Source: JANRKF01 sp964518725 (GTDB lineage: Bacteria > Pseudomonadota > Alphaproteobacteria > Rickettsiales > SXRF01). Taken from it: a stretch of 64,000 bases of DNA. The position numbers were made by a program, and so were the translations under genes. The DNA is taken from assembly GCA_964518725.1 (NCBI GenBank), contig CAZFKP010000012.1, positions 1 to 64,000 of the forward strand. The letters are read 5' to 3'. The notes below the pieces were generated by a model that saw nothing but the letters and a program-made list of their open reading frames with translations, searched no databases and was not told the DNA's origin. Positions 33,788 to 42,003 of this stretch are shown piece after piece. The stretch's first letter is position 1, and each line of letters starts with the position of its first letter.

Positions 33788-35121
33788 GCCGCCACCTCAC
33801 GCCGTTTGCAGATGCTGCGCGCCAATTCATCCATGCCCTGCATGTTGAGCATAATATCCACCCGATCAGGATAAATAGTGACCTCTTGCGTGAGGCTTTT
33901 GATCAGCCGCTCCTGTTCAGCGGGGAAAAGATCATCCCACAATGTGCGGATATTTCCTAGCGCAGCGCGTATCTCATGCTCGGTAATGCGTGGGTCATGC
34001 ACCACCGCTGCTTCCCATGTCTGCACTATCGCTTCAGGTGATTGTAGCGCGCCCTGCAATTGCTGCAGTACAATCTCCTCAATCTCACCCGCGCTGATGC
34101 TACCAACCGGGCATGTCAGACAGGATTTTTTGAGGTGATTGTTTGGCACATAATAGCGATACAGTTTGCCGCGCCGCCTTGTGCTGCTCGGTGTCATGCC
34201 GGAGTCACAGCCAGCGCAACGCATCACCCCGCGCAGCGGTGCACCAATCTCGCGGCGGGTCATGTTGGCGCGCGTGCGCGGGCTTTCCTTCATCACCGCA
34301 TGCACCTTGTCCCATAGGCTTCGCTCAATAATCGCCGCATGCAGACCAGGGTAGAATTGGTCATGGTGGGTGATTTCACCGAGGTAGAGTCGGTTGTTCA
34401 GAAGCCGATAGACAAAGCCCTTATCCATCAACCGCCCTTCACGTACACGCTCCGTTTTGCTGGTATAGGTCTTGGTGCGAAACCCGCGCTCGCGTATTTC
34501 TGCCACCAGCGTGGTGATTGATTGCAATACCGCAAATCGCTGGAAGATATGGCGGATCATTTCGGCTTCCTCCTCATTCACCACCAGCTTGCGGTCTTTC
34601 ACATCATAGCCCAGCGGCGGCGTGCCGCCCATCCACATGCCCTTTTTCTTCGACGCCGCAAGTTTATCGCGGATGCGCTCACCCGTAATCTCGCGCTCAA
34701 ATTGAGCAAAAGAAAGCAGGATATTCAGCGTCAGCTTGCCCATCGGTGTGGTGGTGTTAAAATGCTGCGTCACCGACACGAACGTCACTCCACGTTTTTC
34801 GAACGCATCCATCAGCTTCACAAAATCGTACAGCGATCTGGACATGCGGTCGATTTTATAAACGATGATCACGTCCACCAGACCGTTATCAATATCCTTC
34901 AGCAATCGCTTGAGTGCCGGGCGTTCAATATTGCCGCCGCTGAACCCGCCATCATCATAGCGGTCAGGCAGTGCCATCCAGCCTTCCGACCGCTGGCTTT
35001 GGATATAGGCAGTGCATGCTTCATATTGTGCATCGAGGCTGTTGAATTCCTGCTCCAACCCATCCTCATGGGATTTTCGTGTGTAAATCGCGCATCGTAT
35101 TTTACGTTTGATATGTGCCAT
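33784..35121 (-). CDS. Large serine recombinase (site-specific integrase)
   Basis: A 445-residue serine recombinase. The resolvase-type N-terminal domain has the nucleophile S17 in AIYTRKSHEDGL and the Arg motifs in VYKIDRMSRSLYDF and QFEREITGERIRDKL. The recombinase domain follows (AEMIRHIFQRFA). A zinc-ribbon (MRCAGCDSGMTPSST, then CLTCPVGSISA) and C-terminal helices complete it. The start at 35121 has a perfect GGAGGAG site. Such enzymes integrate and excise islands at att sites. It is probably the mover of the adjacent element. Confidence 0.93.
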   Translation of the reverse strand: MAHIKRKIRCAIYTRKSHEDGLEQEFNSLDAQYEACTAYIQSQRSEGWMALPDRYDDGGFSGGNIERPALKRLLKDIDNGLVDVIIVYKIDRMSRSLYDFVKLMDAFEKRGVTFVSVTQHFNTTTPMGKLTLNILLSFAQFEREITGERIRDKLAASKKKGMWMGGTPPLGYDVKDRKLVVNEEEAEMIRHIFQRFAVLQSITTLVAEIRERGFRTKTYTSKTERVREGRLMDKGFVYRLLNNRLYLGEITHHDQFYPGLHAAIIERSLWDKVHAVMKESPRTRANMTRREIGAPLRGVMRCAGCDSGMTPSSTRRRGKLYRYYVPNNHLKKSCLTCPVGSISAGEIEEIVLQQLQGALQSPEAIVQTWEAAVVHDPRITEHEIRAALGNIRTLWDDLFPAEQERLIKSLTQEVTIYPDRVDIMLNMQGMDELARSICKRREVAA

Positions 35122-35131
35122 ATGCTCCTCC

Positions 35132-35566
35132 TTACGAATGTTTGAGACCAAAAAATAGCGGACCCGACCACTGCGTACCCGTGATGCTGCGTGCGATGGC
35201 AGATAAACTCTTGTAACGCTTGCCGCGATATTCAAACCCGTGCGCCAGCACCATGACGTGATGTTCTTCCCCGCAATATTCGCGCATCAGGCGCGTGCCG
35301 GTGATGGGGCGATCCATGATACGTTTCGGCTTTACGTTGCAACGTTGATCCATCCGCTGGCGGGCATACAGCTCCAGCCGTTTTTCCAGCTTCCGCGAAT
35401 CCACGCCATACGCCAGTTCCTGAATGCGGTATGCCAGCCGCTTGATATAATTGGATCGGTTGAAGGGCGGTGGCGGTTTTTGGTAGAGGCGTTTCCAGAG
35501 GGCTTTCATCTCTGTTGCCTCCATCTCCGGCAGTGCTGCAAGTTGTGCTAAAAGGCTCGTATCCAT
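35132..35566 (-). CDS. DUF2924 domain protein
   Basis: A 144-residue DUF2924 protein (LWKRLYQKPPPPFNRSNYIK, LAYRIQELAYG, GTRLMREYCGEEHHVMVL, FEYRGKRYKSLSAIARSITG). The family almost always precedes a serine recombinase in alphaproteobacterial genomic islands, as here with a 10-base gap. It may bind DNA at the att site, but this is not demonstrated. The start at 35566 follows GAGGAAAA; an in-frame ATG at 35683 is not favoured. Confidence 0.9.
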   Translation of the reverse strand: MDTSLLAQLAALPEMEATEMKALWKRLYQKPPPPFNRSNYIKRLAYRIQELAYGVDSRKLEKRLELYARQRMDQRCNVKPKRIMDRPITGTRLMREYCGEEHHVMVLAHGFEYRGKRYKSLSAIARSITGTQWSGPLFFGLKHS

Positions 35567-36019
35567 GGCGGTTTTCCTCGATTGAGAAGTTTCGTCATGA
35601 ATGCGTGGGTAGCCGCTTGAATCCACTCTTTTACTGAGCGAATCTGCAGAATAATCAGTTGCCATGTGAGAAAAACGATGCATGGCACAAGCCTACGCAA
35701 AGGCGCGCGCCGTCACAATCTGCCATGATTGCGCGGAGTTTCTTTCTTCTCCGCAACAGGCGCGCATTATCGCCACCGCATCCGAATTGCTGAAAAGTAC
35801 GCGCCTAGCAGCGCAGGAAAATCGACAACCTTAAAGTGTGTATCGCCCAGCGCAAGTACACACAAAACAGAGAATAATCGCTCTCTCATCGCAGCGTTTC
35901 GCAACCGTGAGCAAACCACCAGCCGCAGTAAAGTACACGGAAAATACCCCAAACCTCTACACAGGCTGGGCACTCCGCAACCACCTGTAATCGATTGAGA
36001 AATACCACCTGTAAAGGTC
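35567..36019. other. Non-coding end of the element, two small hairpins
   Basis: No convincing gene is seen in 453 bases. GCGGAG/CTCCGC (35733-35738, 35749-35754) and GTGTGTA/TACACAC (35836-35842, 35857-35863) form short stems. The promoter of the DUF2924-recombinase genes and the right attachment site of the element should lie here. No matching direct repeat was found by eye. Confidence 0.4.
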
Positions 36020-36107
36020 TGGCGGAGGGGATGGGATTCGAACCCACGGTACGTTGCCGTACACACGCTTTCCAAGCGGGCGCCTTAAACCACTCGGCCA
36101 CCCCTCC
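36020..36107 (-). tRNA. tRNA-Ser(GGA)
   Basis: The acceptor stem GGAGGGG/CCCCTCC is perfect. The anticodon loop TTGGAAA gives GGA. A long variable arm GTACG-GCAA-CGTAC and T arm (GTGGGTTCGAATCCCAT) show a class II serine tRNA. CCA is encoded at 36020-36022. The anticodon stem has one C-U mismatch. Its 3' end faces the integrative element. Confidence 0.95.
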
Positions 36108-36226
36108 GTATTACATTCCACACACCTCACAGCGAGTGGTTTATTCCTCATGCGCCGGATGGCTGGCACTCGGCAGCTCCTCCGTAGGGCATGAGACATG
36201 CCAGCGTGGCCAAGGCTTGTCAATAT

Positions 36227-36676
36227 TTAACGGAGTGCCGTGCTGGCTATGCCGTAAAGCGCCTCTGCGCGCTCTCGGAAGGCGTCGATCATTTTTTCGG
36301 TGGCTTTGGTAAAAAAACCGCCCATCATATGCTCCAGAAGCCGCGATCGGAACTTGAAATCAAGTGCGAACTCGACCCGTGTCCCGCCATTCTCCGGGGT
36401 AAAATGCCACCGGTTGGTGAGGTATTCAAACGGGCCTTTCACCATCACCACGTCGATGGCGGAGTGGGGCGTGAGGGTCACTTGCGAGACGTAGGATTCG
36501 TGCAGTCCCTTATAATGGATCACCAGTTCGCCGAGGAAGGTGGTGTCGGTGCGTTCGCTCACCCGCGCCGCCTTGCACCAGGGCAGGAATTCCGGGTAAC
36601 GCGCTACATCGGCCACCAGCGCAAATAGCTGTTCGGGCGTGTAGGGTAGAATCTGGGTTTCGGTGTGGCTGGGCAT
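36227..36676 (-). CDS. COQ10/RatA-like SRPBCC domain protein
   Basis: A 149-residue START-fold protein of the COQ10/RatA family (YTPEQLFALVADVARYPEFLPWC, TRVEFALDFKFRSRLLEHMM). The mitochondrial homologue binds coenzyme Q; RatA in E. coli was reported as a ribosome-associated toxin, so annotation by name is uncertain. The start at 36676 (MPSHTETQ) fits homologues. In alphaproteobacteria this gene usually follows lipA directly, but here an orphan gene separates them. Confidence 0.88.
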   Translation of the reverse strand: MPSHTETQILPYTPEQLFALVADVARYPEFLPWCKAARVSERTDTTFLGELVIHYKGLHESYVSQVTLTPHSAIDVVMVKGPFEYLTNRWHFTPENGGTRVEFALDFKFRSRLLEHMMGGFFTKATEKMIDAFRERAEALYGIASTALR

Positions 36677-36730
36677 CCGGCCATAAAAAACCAAAAATCC
36701 GGTGATGTAAACATCATCATGGATTCACGA

Positions 36731-38194
36731 TCAACTGCCTCGACTCGTCTGTGGGTTGATTGTAAATTTATGGCGTTCCGCCCAGATCACTCGGGATGTT
36801 AGAAAATCAATGCAGGCCGCCTGCCGTTCGAGGTCAAGGGGGTAGGCAAATCTTGCCACCGCTTGCCCCAGCTCTTCGTTCATGGTTTTTCGGGGGCGTC
36901 TGGAGATCACCCCTGCCTCCAGTTCTGGTTTGCTGGCGGACATATCGTTACATGCACTTTGAAGCATTTTCGCGTCACATCCGGTCTTGGCGGCTATTTC
37001 CTGCGCCAATTCCTTATTATCACGAAGGCCGTGCGCCTGACGGAGTGCATCCAAGAAGTCATAAACCTGTCGCGCCCGCCCCATCTTGTCGCCCAATCTC
37101 TGGTCTGCTGCAGGAATGGCGGCGTTCAGCGTGCTGTCGGCAGATTCGGGATCGATGCCAAGCGCCAGCTGCCGGAAAATGGTAATGGTATCTGTGCAAC
37201 CCAATTTCTTGGCGGCATTATCCAGTGCTTCCTTGAGAGGTTTTGAGCCGGATTTATCAACGTAAATGGTTTGGTAACTGCCTGGTGTCATTCCAAGCGC
37301 CGCTGCGTGATCCGCCTGGTTGATCCGTCGTTCAAACTGGGAGAAACGTAGCACATCCTCAGCAGAAAACCCTCGTTGCTTGGCAAGCATCATCAAGGCA
37401 TCACCAGAGATGCGTCGTTCAGGCCATGGTATGCCCATTAAGTAATTAGCGACCTCATCATGGTGATCCGGATTTATGCAAAGTGCTCCCACGAGCTTCT
37501 CGACGCGGTTGCCGATGGCGAGGCTGTTGGCTAGCGGCGCACGATGTTCAGCCAAACAATGCTCGAAGGCTTGATGGTCAATACAGGTGCTGCCATCGGC
37601 ATACTGCGTTGCTTTGTGCAGCCCGAAGGGCTGATTCTTTGCTTCGGCAATCATCGTCGGCGCGTTCTCCAGAAGCGCATAAAACAGCGTATTGGCGATA
37701 GTCTGTGCGCGCTCCCGATCGTAGGGTTTCATGGTCGAGAACCCGGTACGCGCAGTAATGATGGCAGCTTCCTGCAGCAGTATTTTGTCTTGAATTCTCC
37801 GCAGCTCATCTTTTTGCCCAGCTTGCACTTCAGGCGGTAGTGCCGTATCGGTGGTTGCGGGATGGCTTTGCTCCCATGTAGCTGGAGGTGCGATTGTACC
37901 GGTTTCCACGGTACTGGCTGGCGGTTCTACTACTTCTGGAAGGGAGGGAAACTTGCGACCGTATGCGATATCGCACGCGACAAGCACATGCTGTATCTCA
38001 ATATCGGAATCGACGTCGGGATCGGTCAGGTCGAACGTCGCATTCCATTGCTGCCGAAAACCTTCAAAATTAGTTCCATTAGTGATCATTTTAAACAATT
38101 CTCTGACAGGATTGTTCTCGAAATCAGGGATGCCAGAGATGGCGGCAATCAATAATTCCTGCCGTCGCTGACCGGGGTTCTCTGTTATGCTCAC
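36731..38194 (-). CDS. Orphan 487-aa protein in the lipA operon, unknown
   Basis: A 487-residue soluble protein with no recognised domain. It is rich in Ala, Asp and Pro in a linker near 88-125 (VVEPPASTVETGTIAPP). The C-terminal half is helical, with Lys-rich RQVYDFLDALRQAHGLRDN. It starts with GTG overlapping the lipA stop by one base (TAGTG), so translation is coupled. No signal peptide or membrane segment is visible. Lower GC than lipA suggests a later arrival. Confidence 0.6.
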   Translation of the reverse strand: MSITENPGQRRQELLIAAISGIPDFENNPVRELFKMITNGTNFEGFRQQWNATFDLTDPDVDSDIEIQHVLVACDIAYGRKFPSLPEVVEPPASTVETGTIAPPATWEQSHPATTDTALPPEVQAGQKDELRRIQDKILLQEAAIITARTGFSTMKPYDRERAQTIANTLFYALLENAPTMIAEAKNQPFGLHKATQYADGSTCIDHQAFEHCLAEHRAPLANSLAIGNRVEKLVGALCINPDHHDEVANYLMGIPWPERRISGDALMMLAKQRGFSAEDVLRFSQFERRINQADHAAALGMTPGSYQTIYVDKSGSKPLKEALDNAAKKLGCTDTITIFRQLALGIDPESADSTLNAAIPAADQRLGDKMGRARQVYDFLDALRQAHGLRDNKELAQEIAAKTGCDAKMLQSACNDMSASKPELEAGVISRRPRKTMNEELGQAVARFAYPLDLERQAACIDFLTSRVIWAERHKFTINPQTSRGS

Positions 38195-39090
38195 TACGCT
38201 TCCCGTGCTTTTTTCATTTCGGCGAAATCGTCACCGGCGTGGTAGGAGCTGCGGGTCAGCGGCGAACTCGCCACCATCAGGAAACCCTTGGCGCGCGCCT
38301 GTCTGCCCAGCAGGGCGAACTCGTCGGGTGTCACGAAACGGTCAACGATGGCGTGGTTCGGCGTCGGTTGCAGATACTGGCCGATGGTCATGAAATCCAC
38401 TTCCGCCGCCCGTAAATCGTCCATCACTTGCAGCACCTCGTCATATTCCTCGCCGAGGCCGACCATGATGCCGGATTTAGTGAAAATCGTCGGGTCGATT
38501 TCTTTCACGGTTTTGAGCAGGTGCAGCGAGTTGAAATAACGCGCGCCGGGGCGGATGGATTTATACAGCCTCGGCACGGTTTCGATATTGTGGTTATACA
38601 CATCGGGTTTGGCTTCCGCCACGATGCGGATGGACTCCTCTTTACGGAGAAAATCCGGGGTCAGAACCTCGATGGTGGTGCCAGGCGAGGTCTGGCGAAT
38701 CGCAAGAATGCATTCGGCGAAATGTCTGGCGCCGCCATCACCCAGATCGTCGCGATCGACCGACGTAATCACCACATGTTTGAGTGCAAGCTTGGCCACC
38801 GCCTCGGCGAGGTTCGCCGGCTCGTGCGGGTTGAGCGCGCCGGGTACGCCGGTTTTCACGTTGCAGAAGGCGCAGGCGCGGGTGCAGGTATCGCCCATGA
38901 TCATCACGGTCGCGTGTTTCTGGCTCCAGCATTCGCCGATATTTGGGCAGGCGGCTTCTTCACACACGGTGTTCAGCTTGAGCTGGTGAATGATATCACG
39001 CGTGGCCTGATATTCCCGGGAAACGGGTGCCTTGACGCGGATCCAGTCGGGCTTGGTGCGTTTGGTGGAAACGGGGGATTCGGTGCTCAT
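38194..39090 (-). CDS. lipA: Lipoyl synthase (radical SAM)
   Basis: A 298-residue radical SAM enzyme inserting two sulfurs into octanoyl groups of E2 and GcvH proteins. Both clusters are present: the auxiliary CEEAACPNIGEC (C43, C48, C54) and the radical SAM CTRACAFC (C69, C73, C76). The C-terminal RSSYHAGDDF motif provides the conserved Arg-Ser-Ser. Complete and normal in length. Confidence 0.96.
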   Translation of the reverse strand: MSTESPVSTKRTKPDWIRVKAPVSREYQATRDIIHQLKLNTVCEEAACPNIGECWSQKHATVMIMGDTCTRACAFCNVKTGVPGALNPHEPANLAEAVAKLALKHVVITSVDRDDLGDGGARHFAECILAIRQTSPGTTIEVLTPDFLRKEESIRIVAEAKPDVYNHNIETVPRLYKSIRPGARYFNSLHLLKTVKEIDPTIFTKSGIMVGLGEEYDEVLQVMDDLRAAEVDFMTIGQYLQPTPNHAIVDRFVTPDEFALLGRQARAKGFLMVASSPLTRSSYHAGDDFAEMKKAREA

Positions 39091-39197
39091 AGGCAGGTAA
39101 ATCTAGGTGGAAACCGCCATTTTGCAAGGGGTTTCATTAGTCGTTTACAACAAAGTCTTTACCACTTTACTATAAGCTGGTCGTTTAAACAGGGTCA

Positions 39198-39207
39198 GGG
39201 GGGGGGG
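39198..39207 (+). repeat. Homopolymeric G10 tract before a start codon
   Basis: Ten consecutive G residues end 9 bases before the ATG at 39217, within the ribosome-binding or promoter region of the following gene. Such tracts are prone to slippage and may alter expression. Confidence 0.8.
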
Positions 39208-39216
39208 CGGACAGAC

Positions 39217-40116
39217 ATGTCGGTATTTGATGACCAATTCATGGAGTTGCAGGATAGATGCCGGGATGTGCTGGTCTGTAAAAGCCATAACCTTCGTGGG
39301 ATGCGTCCGGATGATAATGAAGGCGTTATTAATGAATTTGTCAAAGCAGTCCGATCCGGTCAATTCCGCAGCGCCGACCACCGGCACGGGCTGACAAGCG
39401 ACGAGCTGGCCGAGATGGAGCAGCGTCTGGCATCGGAGGAGATCGCCGGCGAGCGTGAAGAGTTTGATGTGACGGATGCGGATGATATTGATGAAGATCT
39501 CTATGTCGAGGCGGATGACGAGTTCCTTGCGGCGGATATGAGTGAGGAGCGCCTGCGCTGGAACACCCACCCGCGTATCTATGCGGAATATGGACGCGAA
39601 GGGATGGCGCACTATCTTGTGCCACGCGGGAGCCGCAGCGCGTTGTTTGATGTGCTGGAGCTGGAAATCACCAAATACCTGGCCGAAGAATCCGACTACC
39701 CGGAATGCGAGCTTGATAGGGCGGCCTTTTACGAAGAGAAGCGGAAATATAAGCAGGAAATGGCCGAGCGCTTGGTGCATTTGCTGCATTATATCGGTGA
39801 GGCGATGTACTCGGTAAAGCTGCAGGAACACCACGCGCAGAGCAACCCGCCGGACAATGTCATCGGCTATAGCCGTGAAACCGAAGCAAGCGCCCGCCGC
39901 AGCACCAATATCATGATGAAGGGGATGCTGAACGACGAGGCGCATTTTAATCTGGATGACGAACGAACCTCGATTCGCCAGTTGCTGGAAAAGACGCTCG
40001 GGCATGCCGCATTTAAGGCGGCGCTTGACAACGTTTACCGGGATCAGACCCATGTCCCGTCAGCGGAGTTTCTTAGCCTGCTGTCAAAAGCCCCGGCGCG
40101 TGAAACTTTGCAATGA
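39217..40116 (+). CDS. Hypothetical protein behind G10 tract
   Basis: A 299-residue protein starting MSVFDDQFMELQDRCRDVLV. It is acidic in the middle (DVTDADDIDEDLYVEADDEF) and helical. It has no signal peptide or membrane segment, and no family was recognised. The start at 39217 is chosen because the upstream open frame only extends antisense to lipA. A G-rich run replaces a normal Shine-Dalgarno sequence. The 3' end overlaps the convergent GT-C-like gene by 33 bases. Confidence 0.65.
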   Translation: MSVFDDQFMELQDRCRDVLVCKSHNLRGMRPDDNEGVINEFVKAVRSGQFRSADHRHGLTSDELAEMEQRLASEEIAGEREEFDVTDADDIDEDLYVEADDEFLAADMSEERLRWNTHPRIYAEYGREGMAHYLVPRGSRSALFDVLELEITKYLAEESDYPECELDRAAFYEEKRKYKQEMAERLVHLLHYIGEAMYSVKLQEHHAQSNPPDNVIGYSRETEASARRSTNIMMKGMLNDEAHFNLDDERTSIRQLLEKTLGHAAFKAALDNVYRDQTHVPSAEFLSLLSKAPARETLQ

Positions 40117-41526
40117 CGCGATGCCGCGCTTCACGCGCTCCAGCAACAGCGCCGCAACAAGAATATAGACCGGTTGCCAGCCCCAGCGCATGCGTTCTTG
40201 TTCGTAGCCGTTGAAGGCGCAGGCGGTGGTGGTCATGATCGCCATGAGGCCGAGGCAGGTGAGCAGGAATTTTCGTTGCGGCGACGGTGCCGCACGCACG
40301 GTCTCATACAGCATCCATGTCGGGATAATCAGGTACAGCATCAGCGCTCCCATGTTAAGCAGGATGAATACGGCAATGGGATCGCTGATGATACCGCGCA
40401 CCCATGCATCGGCATTCACCAGGTTCAGCGAGGGCGAGAAGAACGATGGGGTGAGCGCCATCACATAAGCCTGCAGGAGTACGATTCTCACATATTCGGT
40501 GGGCTTGGCGGCGATAATGGCGCGGGCGTCGCGCATATCCTGCCGGGCGGAGGCGATCATGCCGAGATAGTTGAGGTTATAGAGCAAATAATGCGCCCGC
40601 TTGTTGCTGGCATAGGCGAAGAAATCAACATCCTCGCTTTTAAGCGCCCCGATTGCCGGATGGGGATTGGCCGCGGCCACCATATCCGGCGGAATGCGTC
40701 GCAGCACCTTGGGCATCACAAAATCGGCGGGGAAGTCGGTGGCGATCGTGCCGTTGCGCTTCATCTGTTTCACATCGCGGAATCCGGCCTTATGCGCGAC
40801 TTGTGCCACATTTGCACCCATCCACGAGCTGGCGCCGAAGAAATCAAACAGCAACTCATTCTTCAGGTGCCAGCCGCCGACCGGCAGGAGGAAAATCAGC
40901 GACAGCGCCATGATTTTCTTCTGCAGCATTTCCCCGCCGCGCCATGCCATCACCACGGCTAGCAGCACGAACAGGCCAAGGTGCCATTGCGGACGCAGCA
41001 GGCCGAGTAGTGCACAACAGGCGAATATCCCTGCGATGCTTTTCGCGCGTGTTTCAGGCTTCAGGAAAAAACAGGCAAGCCCGTAGCACAGGAAAGCGGC
41101 AAGGCAGAATTCGAGGTGGGTGGAATAATACCATGTGCCGAACATGTAGAAGGTCGGGGTGGCGAGCAGGAAAAAAAACATTGCCGCACGCACGGCGGCG
41201 GATACCTGCACCATCCGCATGGTTGCATTGATGGCGAGGAGGGCGCTGCCGCCGGCAATGGCATAGGCGCTGCGGAAGATGGCCTCGTAATGCTCCGGCG
41301 CGACCTTGAAAATAATCCCGATGATGAGATTCATGAGCGGCGGCTGGGCATGCAGGTAAAGCAGCGACCCGAATAAATCGTTCGCCAGCCACTCAGGATT
41401 CATAAAATGACTGAAATCCAGAAGCTTATAGCTTATGAAGCCGGCGCCCAGCACCTGCATCCATGCCAGGTGGGAAAACACATAAAAACCGAGCAATAGT
41501 GCGGGTTCACGAAAGGGGTGGTTCAT
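40084..41526 (-). CDS. GT-C-type polytopic membrane glycosyltransferase-like protein
   Basis: A 480-residue protein with roughly ten to twelve membrane segments, for example LLGFYVFSHLAWMQVLGAG, AMFFFLLATPTFYMFGTWYY, LGLFVLLAVVMAWRGG and IMALSLIFLLPVGGWHL. A large loop follows the first segments (DFSHFMNPEWLANDLFGSLL, then HAQPPLMNLIIG), typical of GT-C/PMT-like enzymes that use a lipid-linked sugar. The first loop lacks a clear DxD or ExD motif, so activity is unproven. It is monocistronic. Confidence 0.65.
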   Translation of the reverse strand: MNHPFREPALLLGFYVFSHLAWMQVLGAGFISYKLLDFSHFMNPEWLANDLFGSLLYLHAQPPLMNLIIGIIFKVAPEHYEAIFRSAYAIAGGSALLAINATMRMVQVSAAVRAAMFFFLLATPTFYMFGTWYYSTHLEFCLAAFLCYGLACFFLKPETRAKSIAGIFACCALLGLLRPQWHLGLFVLLAVVMAWRGGEMLQKKIMALSLIFLLPVGGWHLKNELLFDFFGASSWMGANVAQVAHKAGFRDVKQMKRNGTIATDFPADFVMPKVLRRIPPDMVAAANPHPAIGALKSEDVDFFAYASNKRAHYLLYNLNYLGMIASARQDMRDARAIIAAKPTEYVRIVLLQAYVMALTPSFFSPSLNLVNADAWVRGIISDPIAVFILLNMGALMLYLIIPTWMLYETVRAAPSPQRKFLLTCLGLMAIMTTTACAFNGYEQERMRWGWQPVYILVAALLLERVKRGIASLQSFTRRGF

Positions 41527-41598
41527 TAATGCTTGCGCTCGCGGTAAAACTTGGCTACAAGCCTATCCCTTCAATTAATTTCGAGCAAGGAGAGTGTG

Positions 41599-42003
41599 AT
41601 GGCACGTGTTACCGTAGAAGATTGCATCATGGAAGTGCCCAACCGTTTCGAGCTGGTGCTTTTGGCATCGCAACGTGCGAAGCAGATCAGTGTCGGCAAC
41701 CCGCTGACCGTTGAACGTGATAACGACAAGGATTCGGTCGTCGCCCTGCGCGAGATCGCGGATAAAACCATCAGCCTGCCGCAGCTTGAAGAAAACCTGG
41801 TGCAGAGCTTTTTCAAAAAGCCTATCTCGGATATTGCCGACCAGAAGCTCCTCACCTCGGGTGAAGAAATTGCGGCCGATGTGGAAGAAGCCTTTAAAGA
41901 AGCGGCGCAAAGCATCAGAGATTCGCGTGGCAATGCCGCCCCGTCTGCCGATGAAGACGCCGACTTGGCATTCGGCGGTGACGACGTTCAGACGGAAGAC
42001 TGA
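41599..42003 (+). CDS. rpoZ: RNA polymerase omega subunit
   Basis: A 134-residue omega subunit, MARVTVEDCIMEVPNRFELV, with the ASQRAKQISVG and KDSVVALREIA motifs. The start at 41599 has an AAGGAGA ribosome site. A long acidic C-terminal tail (APSADEDADLAFGGDD) is typical of alphaproteobacterial omega. In many relatives rpoZ is followed by relA/spoT; here it is followed by the convergent kdpD with no gap. Confidence 0.94.
   Translation: MARVTVEDCIMEVPNRFELVLLASQRAKQISVGNPLTVERDNDKDSVVALREIADKTISLPQLEENLVQSFFKKPISDIADQKLLTSGEEIAADVEEAFKEAAQSIRDSRGNAAPSADEDADLAFGGDDVQTED

Noticed and set aside
35729..35998. An 89-codon plus-strand frame near tRNA-Ser
   Set aside because: No ribosome site and low-complexity composition; it lies in a region with hairpins.
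38428..39216. A long N-terminal extension of the 299-aa gene upstream of the G10 tract
   Set aside because: It is antisense to lipA; the lipA strand has all catalytic cysteines.
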